From Batillaria attramentaria (taxonomy: Eukaryota; Mollusca; Gastropoda; Batillariidae), in assembly GCA_018292915.2 (NCBI GenBank), contig JACVVK020000386.1:347001-411000 (forward strand): a stretch of 64,000 nucleotides of DNA, read 5' to 3'. This document shows, in pieces, positions 38,641 to 64,000 of this stretch. Below the pieces are notes generated by a model. That model was given only the letters and a program-made list of their open reading frames with translations. It ran no database searches and was not told the origin of the DNA. Both the position numbers and the translations under genes were made by a program. Positions within the stretch are counted from its first letter, which is position 1, and the number at the start of each line of letters is the position of its first letter.

Positions 38641-41422
38641 GCATGTATCACAGGCTGTCCTTGCATTTTGGCATGGGATCACTCCTAGCTCAAGCGGATG
38701 GGAGTTGCGAGGTATGCAAGCTGTTTTGGATGTCTAGTTACAGCAGTAGGATCTTGTGTCAGGTCGTGTAACGTCAGGAGAACGGAAAACTGTCAGAACT
38801 GCTGGTGCATAGCAGCTACTCTTCCATGTTGAAGACATTTTGGAACCGGTACACACATTGTAACCGGTGCACACTCAGTGTAATGAGTTTTATGTCAGCT
38901 GCGAAGTCTAGAGCCATCGTGAAAGGTGCTCATCTGCAGTGTGATTTCCTTCAGTTGAACTGAATTTTCTCATTCAGTATCAGTTGGAACGGACGGTGAC
39001 TGGCAAGTGGAAACATTTGCAGGGATCCATGACAGTGACTGCAGCAATTTTGCTGTAATAACTCTGCAACTACCCCTTGTGCTGTGAAACATATCAACAG
39101 CTCAGAACTGGTGTGCGTACATTTCAGCCACCACTCTGAAGCATTTCATACTCAGCTGTGTGTGGGTTCCAGACAGACGACAGAGATGAGAGAGAAAGTG
39201 GTGGCACAGTGGAGTTTTCTGTGTGGACTGGAAGGCAGATAGTCTGCTGTGCAAACCAAACAGGAAGATTTGTTGTCAAAATGGCTGCGTATCAGTTTTA
39301 AGGGGTTTTCTTGCCAGGCTCAAGAAAGATGTGTCACTACTGTAAAGATGGATGCAGAAAAATAGGATCTCTTTGACAGCTTTTTCGTCCAGCATGGGTA
39401 TGACTAGGAAGGGAAGAGATTTTACCTTCTTTTTTTTTTTTTTTTCTTTTCTTTTTTTAAACATACATGATGTACATACACACTTGTTCATCGCTGATAA
39501 CCAATTTCAGATAAAGCCACTTGCGCATACTTTGTTACAGATCAAATTTTGTGGAGCAGGTGGTGTTCAAGGGTAAAACACCCCTTTACGGTGAGGATTG
39601 GTGTGTTGAAAAGTCTCAGAGCCAGAACAAGACGTCTACAGCATTTGCTTGAAAGTGGAATAAGGATTGTGTTGGGTGTCTGGCTCCAAGAGATGTCAGA
39701 ATGTATTAACTTCATGCACTGCTTGAGTTTGTGCGAAGGTGCTGATAAAAACCAGCTTGTACTCATCTGCTCACACTTGGCTGTGATCTGTAAATATGAG
39801 CAATTGCAGTTGTACATACAGCCTCATTGGAGGAACACATACTAAAATTAGAAAACGACCGTGTTCCACATGTTGCAACTTGCATAGTTAATCACAACAT
39901 CCACAATAAACCCTCACATTGTTTTAAGCTGCCATTTATTAACGTGGGTGCAATGGACATGACTAGATAGTGTGTGCGCTTTTGCGGTCCGAATGCATTT
40001 CAGGGTCGCGTTCCTTGCGAGCTCAAAATGCATCGGCTCTTGTGAGTATACCCTAGTCGTCTGTTTCAGACATGGTGGATTGCTCATAGTGGGAACAAGT
40101 AGACACTAGATTCCGGAAACATGGATGGCATTTAACTTGGGAGCAATAAATGTGGGATTGTACGTCCTTTACTCGTAGTTGCTGATATCTAGGAGAGGGG
40201 ATTCATTTTCGCGTGGTTGCTGTAGCGCAGGCTGTTATTTTGAAAGCCCCGCATCAGTTAGTTTGGAGGCTTTGAAAGCCATTTTGTACATCTTCGTGAG
40301 TTAGACTGTTAGTGTTGACAAGGTTTTCTTGGTTCGAAAACCCCTCCCTTCCATTATTCAGGCCAGAGTTTGGTTCGCATCATATGCAGTTAGTTTTTTT
40401 TACTTTACTTTTTCATGTATGTTTATTTAAGAGAGTGTGCGTGTGGGATTGTTGGTGTGTGCGTGAGTGTGTGTGTGTTAGAGAGAGAGAGAGAGAGAGA
40501 CAGAGAAAGTTTCATTTGTGCTTCTGTTTTTACAGGGAAACTTCAAATAGTACTGGAACATTTTAATTTTGCATAACGCCCTGAAGAGGTGGAGGCTTAT
40601 GTACCATGGTTTATTTGTTGAAGGGAAACTCTTCTACAGGGGTACATGTGTTAGTAGCTTCGACATAATGCCAAATATGCACTTGTGCAAGTAAATATAT
40701 TGATATGAAATTATCTGAAACCCAGAAAGCAAGACAGCTGTTCTAGTTTTGAGGCCAGTGGCACTTTCTGGAAAACTTTTTTTTTTTTAAATTTGCAGTT
40801 AAGTGCTTCGTCCCTGAACACTTGGATGGTAAATATATTTTATTACTGGTGATGTATGATTTATCTTTACAAAAATGGGTGATATGTAGTACATTTGAAT
40901 ATAGTAATCAAGCACTGAAGATTTTGCAGTTTCTGGAGTATTAACTGTTTGTAGTACATTTATGGTCAGCCCCCATCTCGTCATGTGTGAATAGGGTATC
41001 AGTATTCAGTATGTGACTGGGCCTTGTGAATCTCTTTCATACATGTACAAAACCCAGTGACGGCTACTGTATTGCCCTTCATCATTGTAAAAAAAAAAAA
41101 GTGTGCATGTTTGCATATATATATGTATGCGTGCGCCTGGGGGAGTATTTGGTTGCATTTCTGCGTGATGCGAACATGACCAAACCTTATGGTGTGTGAC
41201 TTGCCACAAAAGAAGTACATGTATTTTCATGTGGAGCATGTGAATGCAGTTAATGTGAAATATTTTTTAAAAGGTGCAAATGGATTGAAATAAAAATGAG
41301 CAAGTGTGGGACAAAATATGAAATTGTTTTCTTCATTGTCGGTACAAGTGAGTGTGTGTGAAGGATAGCTTGTGACTGCAAGTGTGTCTCTTTTTTAGTT
41401 ATCACACATACTGTACACAACT

Positions 41423-41462
<40 letters not shown>

Positions 41463-41824
41463 ACTGAGGGAGAGAGAGAGAGAGAGCAAAAGAACTCGCA
41501 TTTAAGACTTAACTTTCCTTTTAAATGGTAGTGTTTTCAGTTTTGAAACCGTACTTCGTTTTCATTACGCGGCAATGACAAAGGTGATGGAAAATTCCAA
41601 AAACATTTGTTTGAAACTGGACGGATATTTAGGCTCGCTTCTTAGTCTCCAGTTGCGCAGTAGTTTCTGCTTCACGCGGTGCAATCCTTCGTAAAATATG
41701 AAAACACAAGGGCACACATTGTTTGAACACAATTATTTGGTTAAAAGCAAACCTGAAGAACAAAGAGCAACAAAACTTTTACCAGGATTTAAAGAGATAC
41801 TCTGTGAGGAAAGGTTAGAAAAAA

Positions 41825-41990
41825 CAGGGTGGGGAATTGCTGACGGGAAAAAAAGACTGAAACCTAGGTTGGGGTGCAGAGGCAATGTCCTACTGGGGGA
41901 ACACGTGGGTAATGCCCCCTTAAGAGAACAAATTTTAGCATTTTAAAGGGCATTTAGTAGACTCTCCTGGCACCCAAACGTAAAATGCTG
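41825..41990. mobile_element. TIR element, CAGGCTGGGG family (copy 3, truncated)
   Basis: It begins CAGGGTGGGGAATTGCTGAC and continues with GACTGAAACCTAGGTTGGG and CTCTCCTGGCACCC like copy 4, but the far end is missing. LINE sequence begins nearby, at about 42020. Confidence 0.6.
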
Positions 41991-42019
41991 TCTTGATACT
42001 GAAAAAGAGGACACCATAC

Positions 42020-42200
42020 TAAATCAGTCTTCGGAAACAGTCACTCTGGAACGCACTACCTGCCGGCCTGAGAGACCAGTCGGACATAGAACGTTGTCTG
42101 ACTTGAAAACGCATCTGTTCCGGCTGGCTTTCGACTAAGCCCACCTACCTCCTCCTGATTCAGCTGCTCTGTGTGGTGTGTGTGTGTGTGTGCGTCCATT
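42020..42200 (+). mobile_element. LINE 3' end
   Basis: Plus-strand frames give LWNALPAGLRDQSDIERCL and then, one frame over, LKTHLFRLAFD before a stop. This is the reverse-transcriptase C-terminal tail with a frameshift. The following CTCCTGATTCAGCTGCTCTG and TG run match 34571-34680. Confidence 0.68.
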
Positions 42201-42689
42201 CTCAAAGAAATATTGTTAGAATTGTCTTGTAGCACGTAACAGAGAACATGTTGCTCATGTCTCTGCATGTAGTGACTGACTGCTAGCCTGCATGTACACT
42301 GACACAACTTTCAACATCATCGCTTTCCACGTCTAGTAAAAACATACCGAAATTGTTTGGAATTTGTTATAAAAATTAAAAGGGTTTAAGTTCTTCAGGT
42401 TTTGTGCAATTCTTTTTTTCTTTGTTAGTTACCAGAGCTAGAGAAACTTGTTTCAGGGCCTGATTCACCAATACACAAGAAAAGAGCCGCCTCACGGGCT
42501 GTGGTCAAAATAGCGAAGGTCAGTTTCAAGCGAAACTCCACTTCTTCCTTCACAACATAATCTTTAGTTTTTCATCTGACGAACCAGTTCTGAAGACTCC
42601 TTTTGCGAAAATCGTGCCACTGACAGTGTCAGATATGAACAGGTCATCATAAGCAGAGGGGCAGATGGAACTGGAGGCGACCTTCAGGA

Positions 42690-42800
42690 TGAGGTGGGTG
42701 TTAAGGAGTTTAACGTCCTTTTCCACCACATATGGGTGATATCAAAGACGGGGCAACGAGAAAGGCCACTGCAAATATTTGGCCCCAGCCGGGATTCAGC
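42690..42800 (-). mobile_element. tRNA-derived SINE (family 1), 3' part, reverse
   Basis: The complement of the SINE body: TTTAACGTCCTTTTCCACCA, GGTGATATCAAAGACGGGGC and AAATATTTGGCCCCAGCCGG. The tRNA head is absent. Confidence 0.75.
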
Positions 42801-42907
42801 GACCTTCAGCCTGGATAAAAAAAATATGTGTAAATTAATACAGACAGTCATTGACAAGAGATGATAAAATAGACCCCCCCCCCCCACCCCCACGATAAAT
42901 AACTTTA

Positions 42908-43496
42908 TCTGCAGAAAAATGGTCCCTTTTTTTTTCCTGCAGAAAAACATGACCACCTTTTTTTCTGCAGAAAACTGACCACCTGTTTTTCTGCAGAAAA
43001 CTGACCACCTGTTTTTCAGCAGAAAACTGACCACCTGTTTTTCTGCAGAAAACTGACCACCTGTTTTTCTGCAGAAAACTGACCACCTTTTTTCTGCAGA
43101 AAACTGACCACCTGTTTTTCTGCAGAAAACTGACCACCTGTTTTTCTGCAGAAAACTGACCACCTGTTTTTCTGCAGAAAACTGACCACCTGTTTTTCTG
43201 CAGAAAACTGACCACCTGTTTTTCTGCAGAAAACTGACCACCTGTTTTTCTGCAGAAAACTGACCACCTGTTTTTCTGCAGAAAACTGACCACCTGTTTT
43301 TCTGCAGAAAACTGACCACCTGTTTTTTCTGCAGAAAACTGACCACCTGTTTTTCTGCAGAAAACTGACCACCTGTTTTTCTGCAGAAAACTGACCACCT
43401 GTTTTTCTGCAGAAAACTGACCACCTGTTTTTCTGCAGAAAACTGACCACCTGTTTTTCTGCAGAAAACTGACCACCTGTTTTTCTGCACAAAAAG
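42908..43496. repeat. 26 bp minisatellite, about 20 units
   Basis: The unit on the plus strand is CTGACCACCTG followed by TTTTTCTGCAGAAAA. The core TTTTCTGCAGAAAA is a perfect palindrome in every unit. Units are nearly identical through 43000-43480 and degenerate at both edges. Because 26 is not a multiple of three, the array reads as open frame in all three minus-strand frames with a 26-residue period. These frames are array artefacts. Confidence 0.95.
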
Positions 43497-45725
43497 ACCA
43501 GTGATAAGAAACAGAGAACACACACACATATTCATGTTGAAATGATTTAATTTCTTTTCTTAGAATACAGAGTATGATTAAAATTGACAAAAAAGTATAA
43601 CAGCGTCCCCATTTCAAGAACTAAACCAACCCATGTTTGCACAAGTCCTACTTACGGTTACACAGAACACACATCTTTTGCTTCTCTTAATCATCAATGA
43701 CAACACCAAATACTGAACAGTTCATGTACATGCAGTTGTAGAGATATCACAGGGAAATGCCATTTGGAAATTACTGTCAACGATCAATGAAATCACAAAG
43801 AGACGGAAAATCTACCTGTTCTTACATTAGCCTGACTGGACCTAGGATTCCACAATTGTTCACTAAGTGATTAAAAAAAAAAAGGCTATAAAGAAGAGTT
43901 CAAATTTTACTGCTAGTACTAACAGGGAGTGAACACTCTCTCACACACACGCACGCACGCTCAAACGTACGCACACACGCACAAACACACACACACACAC
44001 ACTATAGAGCAACCGAGGCACCATTCTTTTCTTGAACATGCTGATCTGTATTGACTCTTGGTGGGGCAATTTCAATTTCACAAATTTCTCAAATTTAAAA
44101 ACATGGTATCTCCCGACGATGGACAGGCTTCTAAGATGTTGAGAAAGGGGGAAAACGTACGCTACAGTTTATTAGGGGTTTTACATTTTTAGATCTTGAG
44201 AATGAGGACTGCACAATGACATAAAGTTAATATGTACACGCATTTTTCTGGTGAATGTCATGAGATGAGAAGACGAAGTGTACACCTCCAGTCACCACGC
44301 ACAACGCAAGCCGATAAATTGCACGTCTGCATGATCTTTCACAGAATGGTACAGTTTTTCAAAGCAGCCCTGTGACAAGACATCCGTTAAGTCAAACGCT
44401 AAGTACATTAAAATGAGGAGCCTGAACGAAATATGACTGAAATGATAGAAATGAAGGTGAGAACTCCGTATGCCTGCACTAACAGGAACAATGAAATGAA
44501 ACTGGTGCCCGTGAAGGTAGACAACATCCGAGATACTACAGGTCTTTGAATGTGACACCAGCTGCATCACGTTCAAACTTATATATCAAGAAAATCTTCA
44601 AGAGTAAACAGAAACAGATGGAGGAAAAAAACGACGACGTAAAAGTGTCATACAAAAGCACAAATGTAAATACAAAGCATATTCATACATACAGAAAAGC
44701 AAAACGTATCATTCCAAGCCCAACACATGCACTGTCAAGATATTGCAGCCTCTTGCATTTTGTAAGTTAAAATTCAAGTTTATCTTTCGGACATAAGGCT
44801 TACCCTGCCAACAAGCTTTACCCCTATCTCTGGGCTGACACTGCTCTGCTCAAATCCAGGAGGGAACTCACCCTACAGGACGCATTCAATTTCAGGTGTA
44901 CATCAACCTTTGTTTGAATCTTTACATCTAACGGTGCTGCGTTTGATCATGTAACACCCCCCTCCCCCGTGAAAAAACTAAATTCAACAAACTAACCCCA
45001 AAACAGCCAAATGACAGACAAAGACCGGGAGGAAAGCAAGGTGGTACGGAAAGGAGCGATTCTGAAAGGTCAAAGGTTACACGTTGACACAAAAAGAAAC
45101 GGAGAACTTGTTCCTTCTATACAGAAAATATATACTGGCTCCTGACGTTACTTGAATCTGAATCTACAAAGTTAGTGGTCTGGGGTAATTACTGAACAGA
45201 ACTAAAGACTCCTTTTGGTATGGAGCGACAAAATGCATCTCTGGCTTCAGTGAACAACTCAACAAAACCCGATAAATATTCTGAATAGAACAGCTTTTCT
45301 CAAGAAGTGAAAAGAAAGAAACAGTAGATGTGTTTACTCCTATCTAAACTATTCCTGATTATAAACAGTACATTTTTATATTAATAATAATTTTTCAAGC
45401 ACGCGTTTTCTTTTCCCTTTTTTTTTTTTTTTTTTGCTTCTGGTTTTAAAGACACATCATTTTGACAGGATTGCTGACAGTTTCACAAAAGTCTAATATT
45501 GAATGCGGAACAGCCTTTCATGACATCACAGAACAGTTATACAATTTCAGCGTGATGAGAAAGGCATCGCACGTCCTCACATCCCCAGCACAAAGCAAGC
45601 CGCACGACGCACATGCACGCCTTTCTTGCCGCTGGTGTCTTTACACGGTCTGCGACACGCGGTCGATACACACTTGGAAAAATGTCAACGCCAAGAACAG
45701 AACCAGGCTTCTGAGCAATGAACCA

Positions 45726-61196
<15,471 letters not shown>

Positions 61197-62440
61197 ATGT
61201 TCAGCACACAAGAATATTTAGACAGAAAAACCGGCCCTGATGGGATTGGGCGGTTCAGCTTTTTGCAGTCTTTGGTCACAGAGTATCAGGATACTCAAGA
61301 GGAAGGTAAAGAACTAGTCGCTACTTACTACCCCTCACAAACTTGTGAGAAGACTTCTGTGACTGTGGCCCGTCTTCCATACATGTATCCAAACTGTCAA
61401 GTTTTTGTAGAAGTTTTGTCCCATTGTACTCCGTTCTGTGCTTGTAGTTTGTCATTTCGTGTAAAATGGTAGCAATAATCTTTATTTTTTAACCAACTTA
61501 AGATAACAAATCATATGGAAAAAAATTAATGTTACTTTTGAAAGAATTATTGTTTCCATCAGTCACAAGTTTTATTCAGTCCGCCATTGGCCCAATATAT
61601 TAATTTATATATAAATAGATGCGGCTTTCATATTGACACTGGATGAGGGGAAAAAACCTGTAAAAGCTGTTGCCCCCAACTGAGGTACCGTAGTAGTTTG
61701 CCCCAACCTGGCAAAAATAGTAGTAACTCCATGTTTATGTATGAGAATGAGACAGGATTTGTCTCTGCAACAAAAAGTAGTAAATATTACACTTTGTTAC
61801 AAGACATGTATGTTTCTCTGTGTCTACAGAATGCAAGCAGCAAGTGTTAGCCAACCTGGCCAACTTTGCCTATGACCCAATCAACTATGACTACATCAGA
61901 CAACTTAACATTTTGGATCTGTTTCTCGGTTCGGATCTTTAGTATTGACTTTCTCTGTTTTCCCCTTAACTGTAGCTAATACACGTACAAACGTGTAGGG
62001 TGGTAGGATGGATGGTTTGAGGTTTTTGATGTTCCAGCTTCCACAGTGCAGAGCTGTAACAAACAGCTGTGTCTACGTATATTATATATAGCTGCTTGTG
62101 TGACTGTGAGAGTGTGTGTAGTGATCTCGCAAGTCTTGCATCACTAATAGTAGTAAGCCTGTTTTGTAAAGAACTCCACATTATTCCTTGTCTTGCTTGA
62201 CATGGAAGTCACACTTGTATAATACATACACACAGGTACAACGTGAAATGCTGCATTCATGTGTCGTGTGTGTGTGTGTGATGCCTCTGTGTGTGTGTGT
62301 GTGTGATGCCTCTGTGTGTGTGTGTGTGATGCCTCTGTGTGTGTGTGTGATGCCTCTGTGTGTGTGTGTGTGTGTATGATGCCTCTGTGTGTGTGTGTGT
62401 GTGTGTGATGCCTCTGTGTGTGTGTGTGTGTGATGCCTCT

Positions 62441-62474
<34 letters not shown>

Positions 62475-62895
62475 TGCATCGAATGTGACCTCAGAGAAGT
62501 TAATTTTATGTGCAGATGCCCTTGAAGAACCTGATGAGAAACTTGTGGAGTTTGGTCTTGGAGGGATTTGCAATGGTTGTCTGGGTGAGTTGGCTGACAC
62601 TTACTGGAGTGTTGAGACTGTTCTGTATGCAGCTTTCATAACTGTTCTCCTTCCTTGAGCGTACACATCAACTTTCTACTCCAACTAGGAGTGAAGTTAG
62701 CGGAGACAAAATACACAGTGTGAAACATTCAAAGTTTTACCCCCTACTTCAAACTGTTTACTTTCAGATAAGCAGAACAAAGAGCACATTCTTCAGAATG
62801 GTGGTGTTGCACTGGTCATCAAGTGTCTATCCAGGTAAGGAAGCTGTGTTCTCAACTCCTTCACTTTTTCCCCCTCTCCCTTCCACCAGTCCATG

Positions 62896-62933
<38 letters not shown>

Positions 62934-63879
62934 ATACTTTTGTCTTGGGGCATTTCTCACTCGCTGGTTCTCACTTCTTCATTCATTTTGACAGCATTTT
63001 TGGTGAAAATTATTTGGTGGATTAGAACCTAGGGACCAATGTACTAGAGAGGTGTGTTTTGAAAATACAGATTTAGACATGAGACAGTGTTAAATTATAC
63101 TGGGGTACATGTACATGAACTTCATGCATGCACCAAATGCTGGATTTCGTCAGGTGCTACACTTTCTAGTTAGGACCATAAGTGTCTGTCAGTCTGAGGT
63201 TGACAAGTGAAAAGCCTGAAACATCCTTCAGTCTTGATAAATATCTGTAGTAATTTTTTCCCTCTAATTTTGTTGACTGGTTTGTTTTTGTGTTGGATCT
63301 CCAGCCCCAATGAAAACACCGTACTGACAGCGATCACAACACTGATGTACCTGGTGACACCTCAATCATCAGCAGGTGAGCGAACAGCATCGGTTCTGTT
63401 ACACACACTTATGGTTTTCCAGTGACAGTCTTAAACATAACTAGTTTTGATTTTATTTTTTATTTTTTTTTGGGGGGGGGGGGTGTATGTGTGTATTTTA
63501 GTATTTGATAATGCTCCACTGAACTTTTACAGTTTTGAATGGCCCATGGTCTTTCTTGCTTTCTTGAAAAATAAATGCAATTCTAAATTCCGAAATTTAA
63601 ATAGCTGAGCTGACTTTTCGCACCACGTGATTGTAATGTGCTCATGTCCAGTGTGTGAGAGAATGCGTGTGATTCACGTGAGCTTGCGTGTTGGGTTCAG
63701 TTCGCGGCGCTTTGAGTTGATTCATGAAATTGGGTAAAGCGTCTATACAGTACTCATTATTTTATATAGTAATTGATACAATTTCAGAAATAACAGCGCT
63801 ACCTGTAGTTGAGTGCATGCTGCGATTTGCTGACTGCCCTGACAAACGCCTCAGCAATCTTGCCACTGTCTTTCTTGAG
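61197..63879 (+). CDS. ARMC7: Armadillo repeat-containing protein 7, N-terminal part (partial)
   Basis: Six exons join in phase: 61197-61305, 61830-61928, 62516-62584, 62768-62834, 63305-63375, 63788-63879. They give 133 codons and end at a GTGAGG donor, with the last exon outside the window. The protein follows vertebrate ARMC7 along its length: [94 protein letters not shown] and [10 protein letters not shown]. Human ARMC7 has about 198 residues, so one exon of roughly 60 residues is missing. ARMC7 is a small helical armadillo protein reported to associate with spliceosome components; its role here is inferred. It is transcribed divergently from PRKAA. Confidence 0.93.
62262..62468 (+). repeat. 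TG array punctuated by GATGCCTCTG
   Basis: Eight TG runs of different length are separated by GATGCCTC. The array ends in GAGAGAGATGCATC, 48 bp upstream of ARMC7 exon 3. It produces artefactual Thr-His frames on the minus strand. Confidence 0.92.
62898..62931 (+). repeat. TG microsatellite
   Basis: About 34 bp of TG in ARMC7 intron 4. Confidence 0.88.
63570..63775 (+). repeat. Dispersed repeat, AGCTGAGCTGAC family (copy 3)
   Basis: TCTAAATTCCGAAATTTAAA, then AGCTGAGCTGAC, GTGTGTGAGAGAATGCGTG and TGCGTGTTGGGTTCAGTTCG match the copies at 35168 and 37668. It ends 12 bp before ARMC7 exon 6. Confidence 0.68.
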
Positions 63880-64000
63880 GTGAGGACTTCACAGAAATTT
63901 CTGACGTGTCTTTATTGGTGAATCCAGAGAATGTACTTTTACTTATTTATTTTTTTAAAGCGGAGTGGGAGGCAGTTTGGACTAAGAGCTGCAAATGGTA

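Larger units (their letters stand above)
38364..45725. other. Convergent intergenic region between SLC17 and PRKAA
   Basis: Both neighbouring genes end here, so 3' UTRs should occupy both flanks. Plus-strand AATAAA signals lie near 39904 and 40146, and a minus-strand AATAAA near 44168. The middle holds LINE, SINE and TIR fragments, CA/TG runs and the 26 bp satellite at 42908-43496. No further gene is recognised. Confidence 0.5.

Noticed and set aside
42908..43496. CRISPR array
   Set aside because: Units are contiguous with no unique spacers, and the context is an animal genome.
42684..43535. Open frames of up to 283 codons on the minus strand
   Set aside because: They are the translation of the 26 bp satellite; all three frames are open and show only the array period.

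Overview
The window is nuclear DNA of an animal with compact exons, GT-AG introns of 0.1 to 5 kb, very many CA/TG microsatellites and a dense load of small transposons. The gene families, the tRNA-derived SINEs and the LINE tails fit a lophotrochozoan, most likely a gastropod mollusc. That placement is an inference, since no species-diagnostic gene is present. No prokaryotic genes, CRISPR array, rRNA gene or free-standing tRNA gene was seen.

Six protein-coding genes can be supported. (1) 405-805, minus: the first exon(s) of an RWD-domain protein that runs off the left edge. (2) 1777-7656, plus: a seven-exon C2H2 zinc-finger gene resembling the N-terminal third of the SUMO ligase ZNF451, with SUMO-interaction-like motifs. 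(3) 9500-27064, plus: a complete 23-exon glycine dehydrogenase (GLDC, P-protein of the mitochondrial glycine cleavage system), 1029 codons with every splice phase closed. (4) 30641-38363, plus: an SLC17-type major-facilitator anion transporter in eight exons, with one or two single-base frameshifts in exon 1. (5) 60891-45726, minus: the catalytic alpha subunit of AMP-activated protein kinase (PRKAA) in 16 exons, with three single-base deletions relative to an open frame. (6) 61197-63879, plus: the first six exons of ARMC7, which leaves the right edge. PRKAA and ARMC7 start 305 bp apart, head to head. SLC17 and PRKAA converge on a 7.4 kb repeat-rich interval. The genes are ordinary housekeeping or metabolic neighbours and do not form an evident pathway cluster.

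The rest is a layered repeat landscape. It includes several hAT-like terminal-inverted-repeat elements with 5-6 bp target-site duplications, TTAA-flanked elements, one pogo-like MITE, two tRNA-derived SINE families, LINE 3' ends with a recognisable reverse-transcriptase C-terminal tail, and at least three nested insertions. Large minisatellites (23, 26, 33, 44 and 39-78 bp units) sit in introns and the intergenic region. The most notable observations are at splice sites: a TTAA transposon end that supplies the acceptor and first codons of a ZNF451-like exon; a GLDC exon end duplicated with its donor into a 44 bp array; a GLDC donor followed by 18 Gs; and a 26 bp satellite whose every unit carries splice-site-like sequence. 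The frameshifts in PRKAA and SLC17 look like uncorrected assembly indels rather than gene death, because the surrounding splice sites and codons are intact. I did not find a convincing new multi-gene system.
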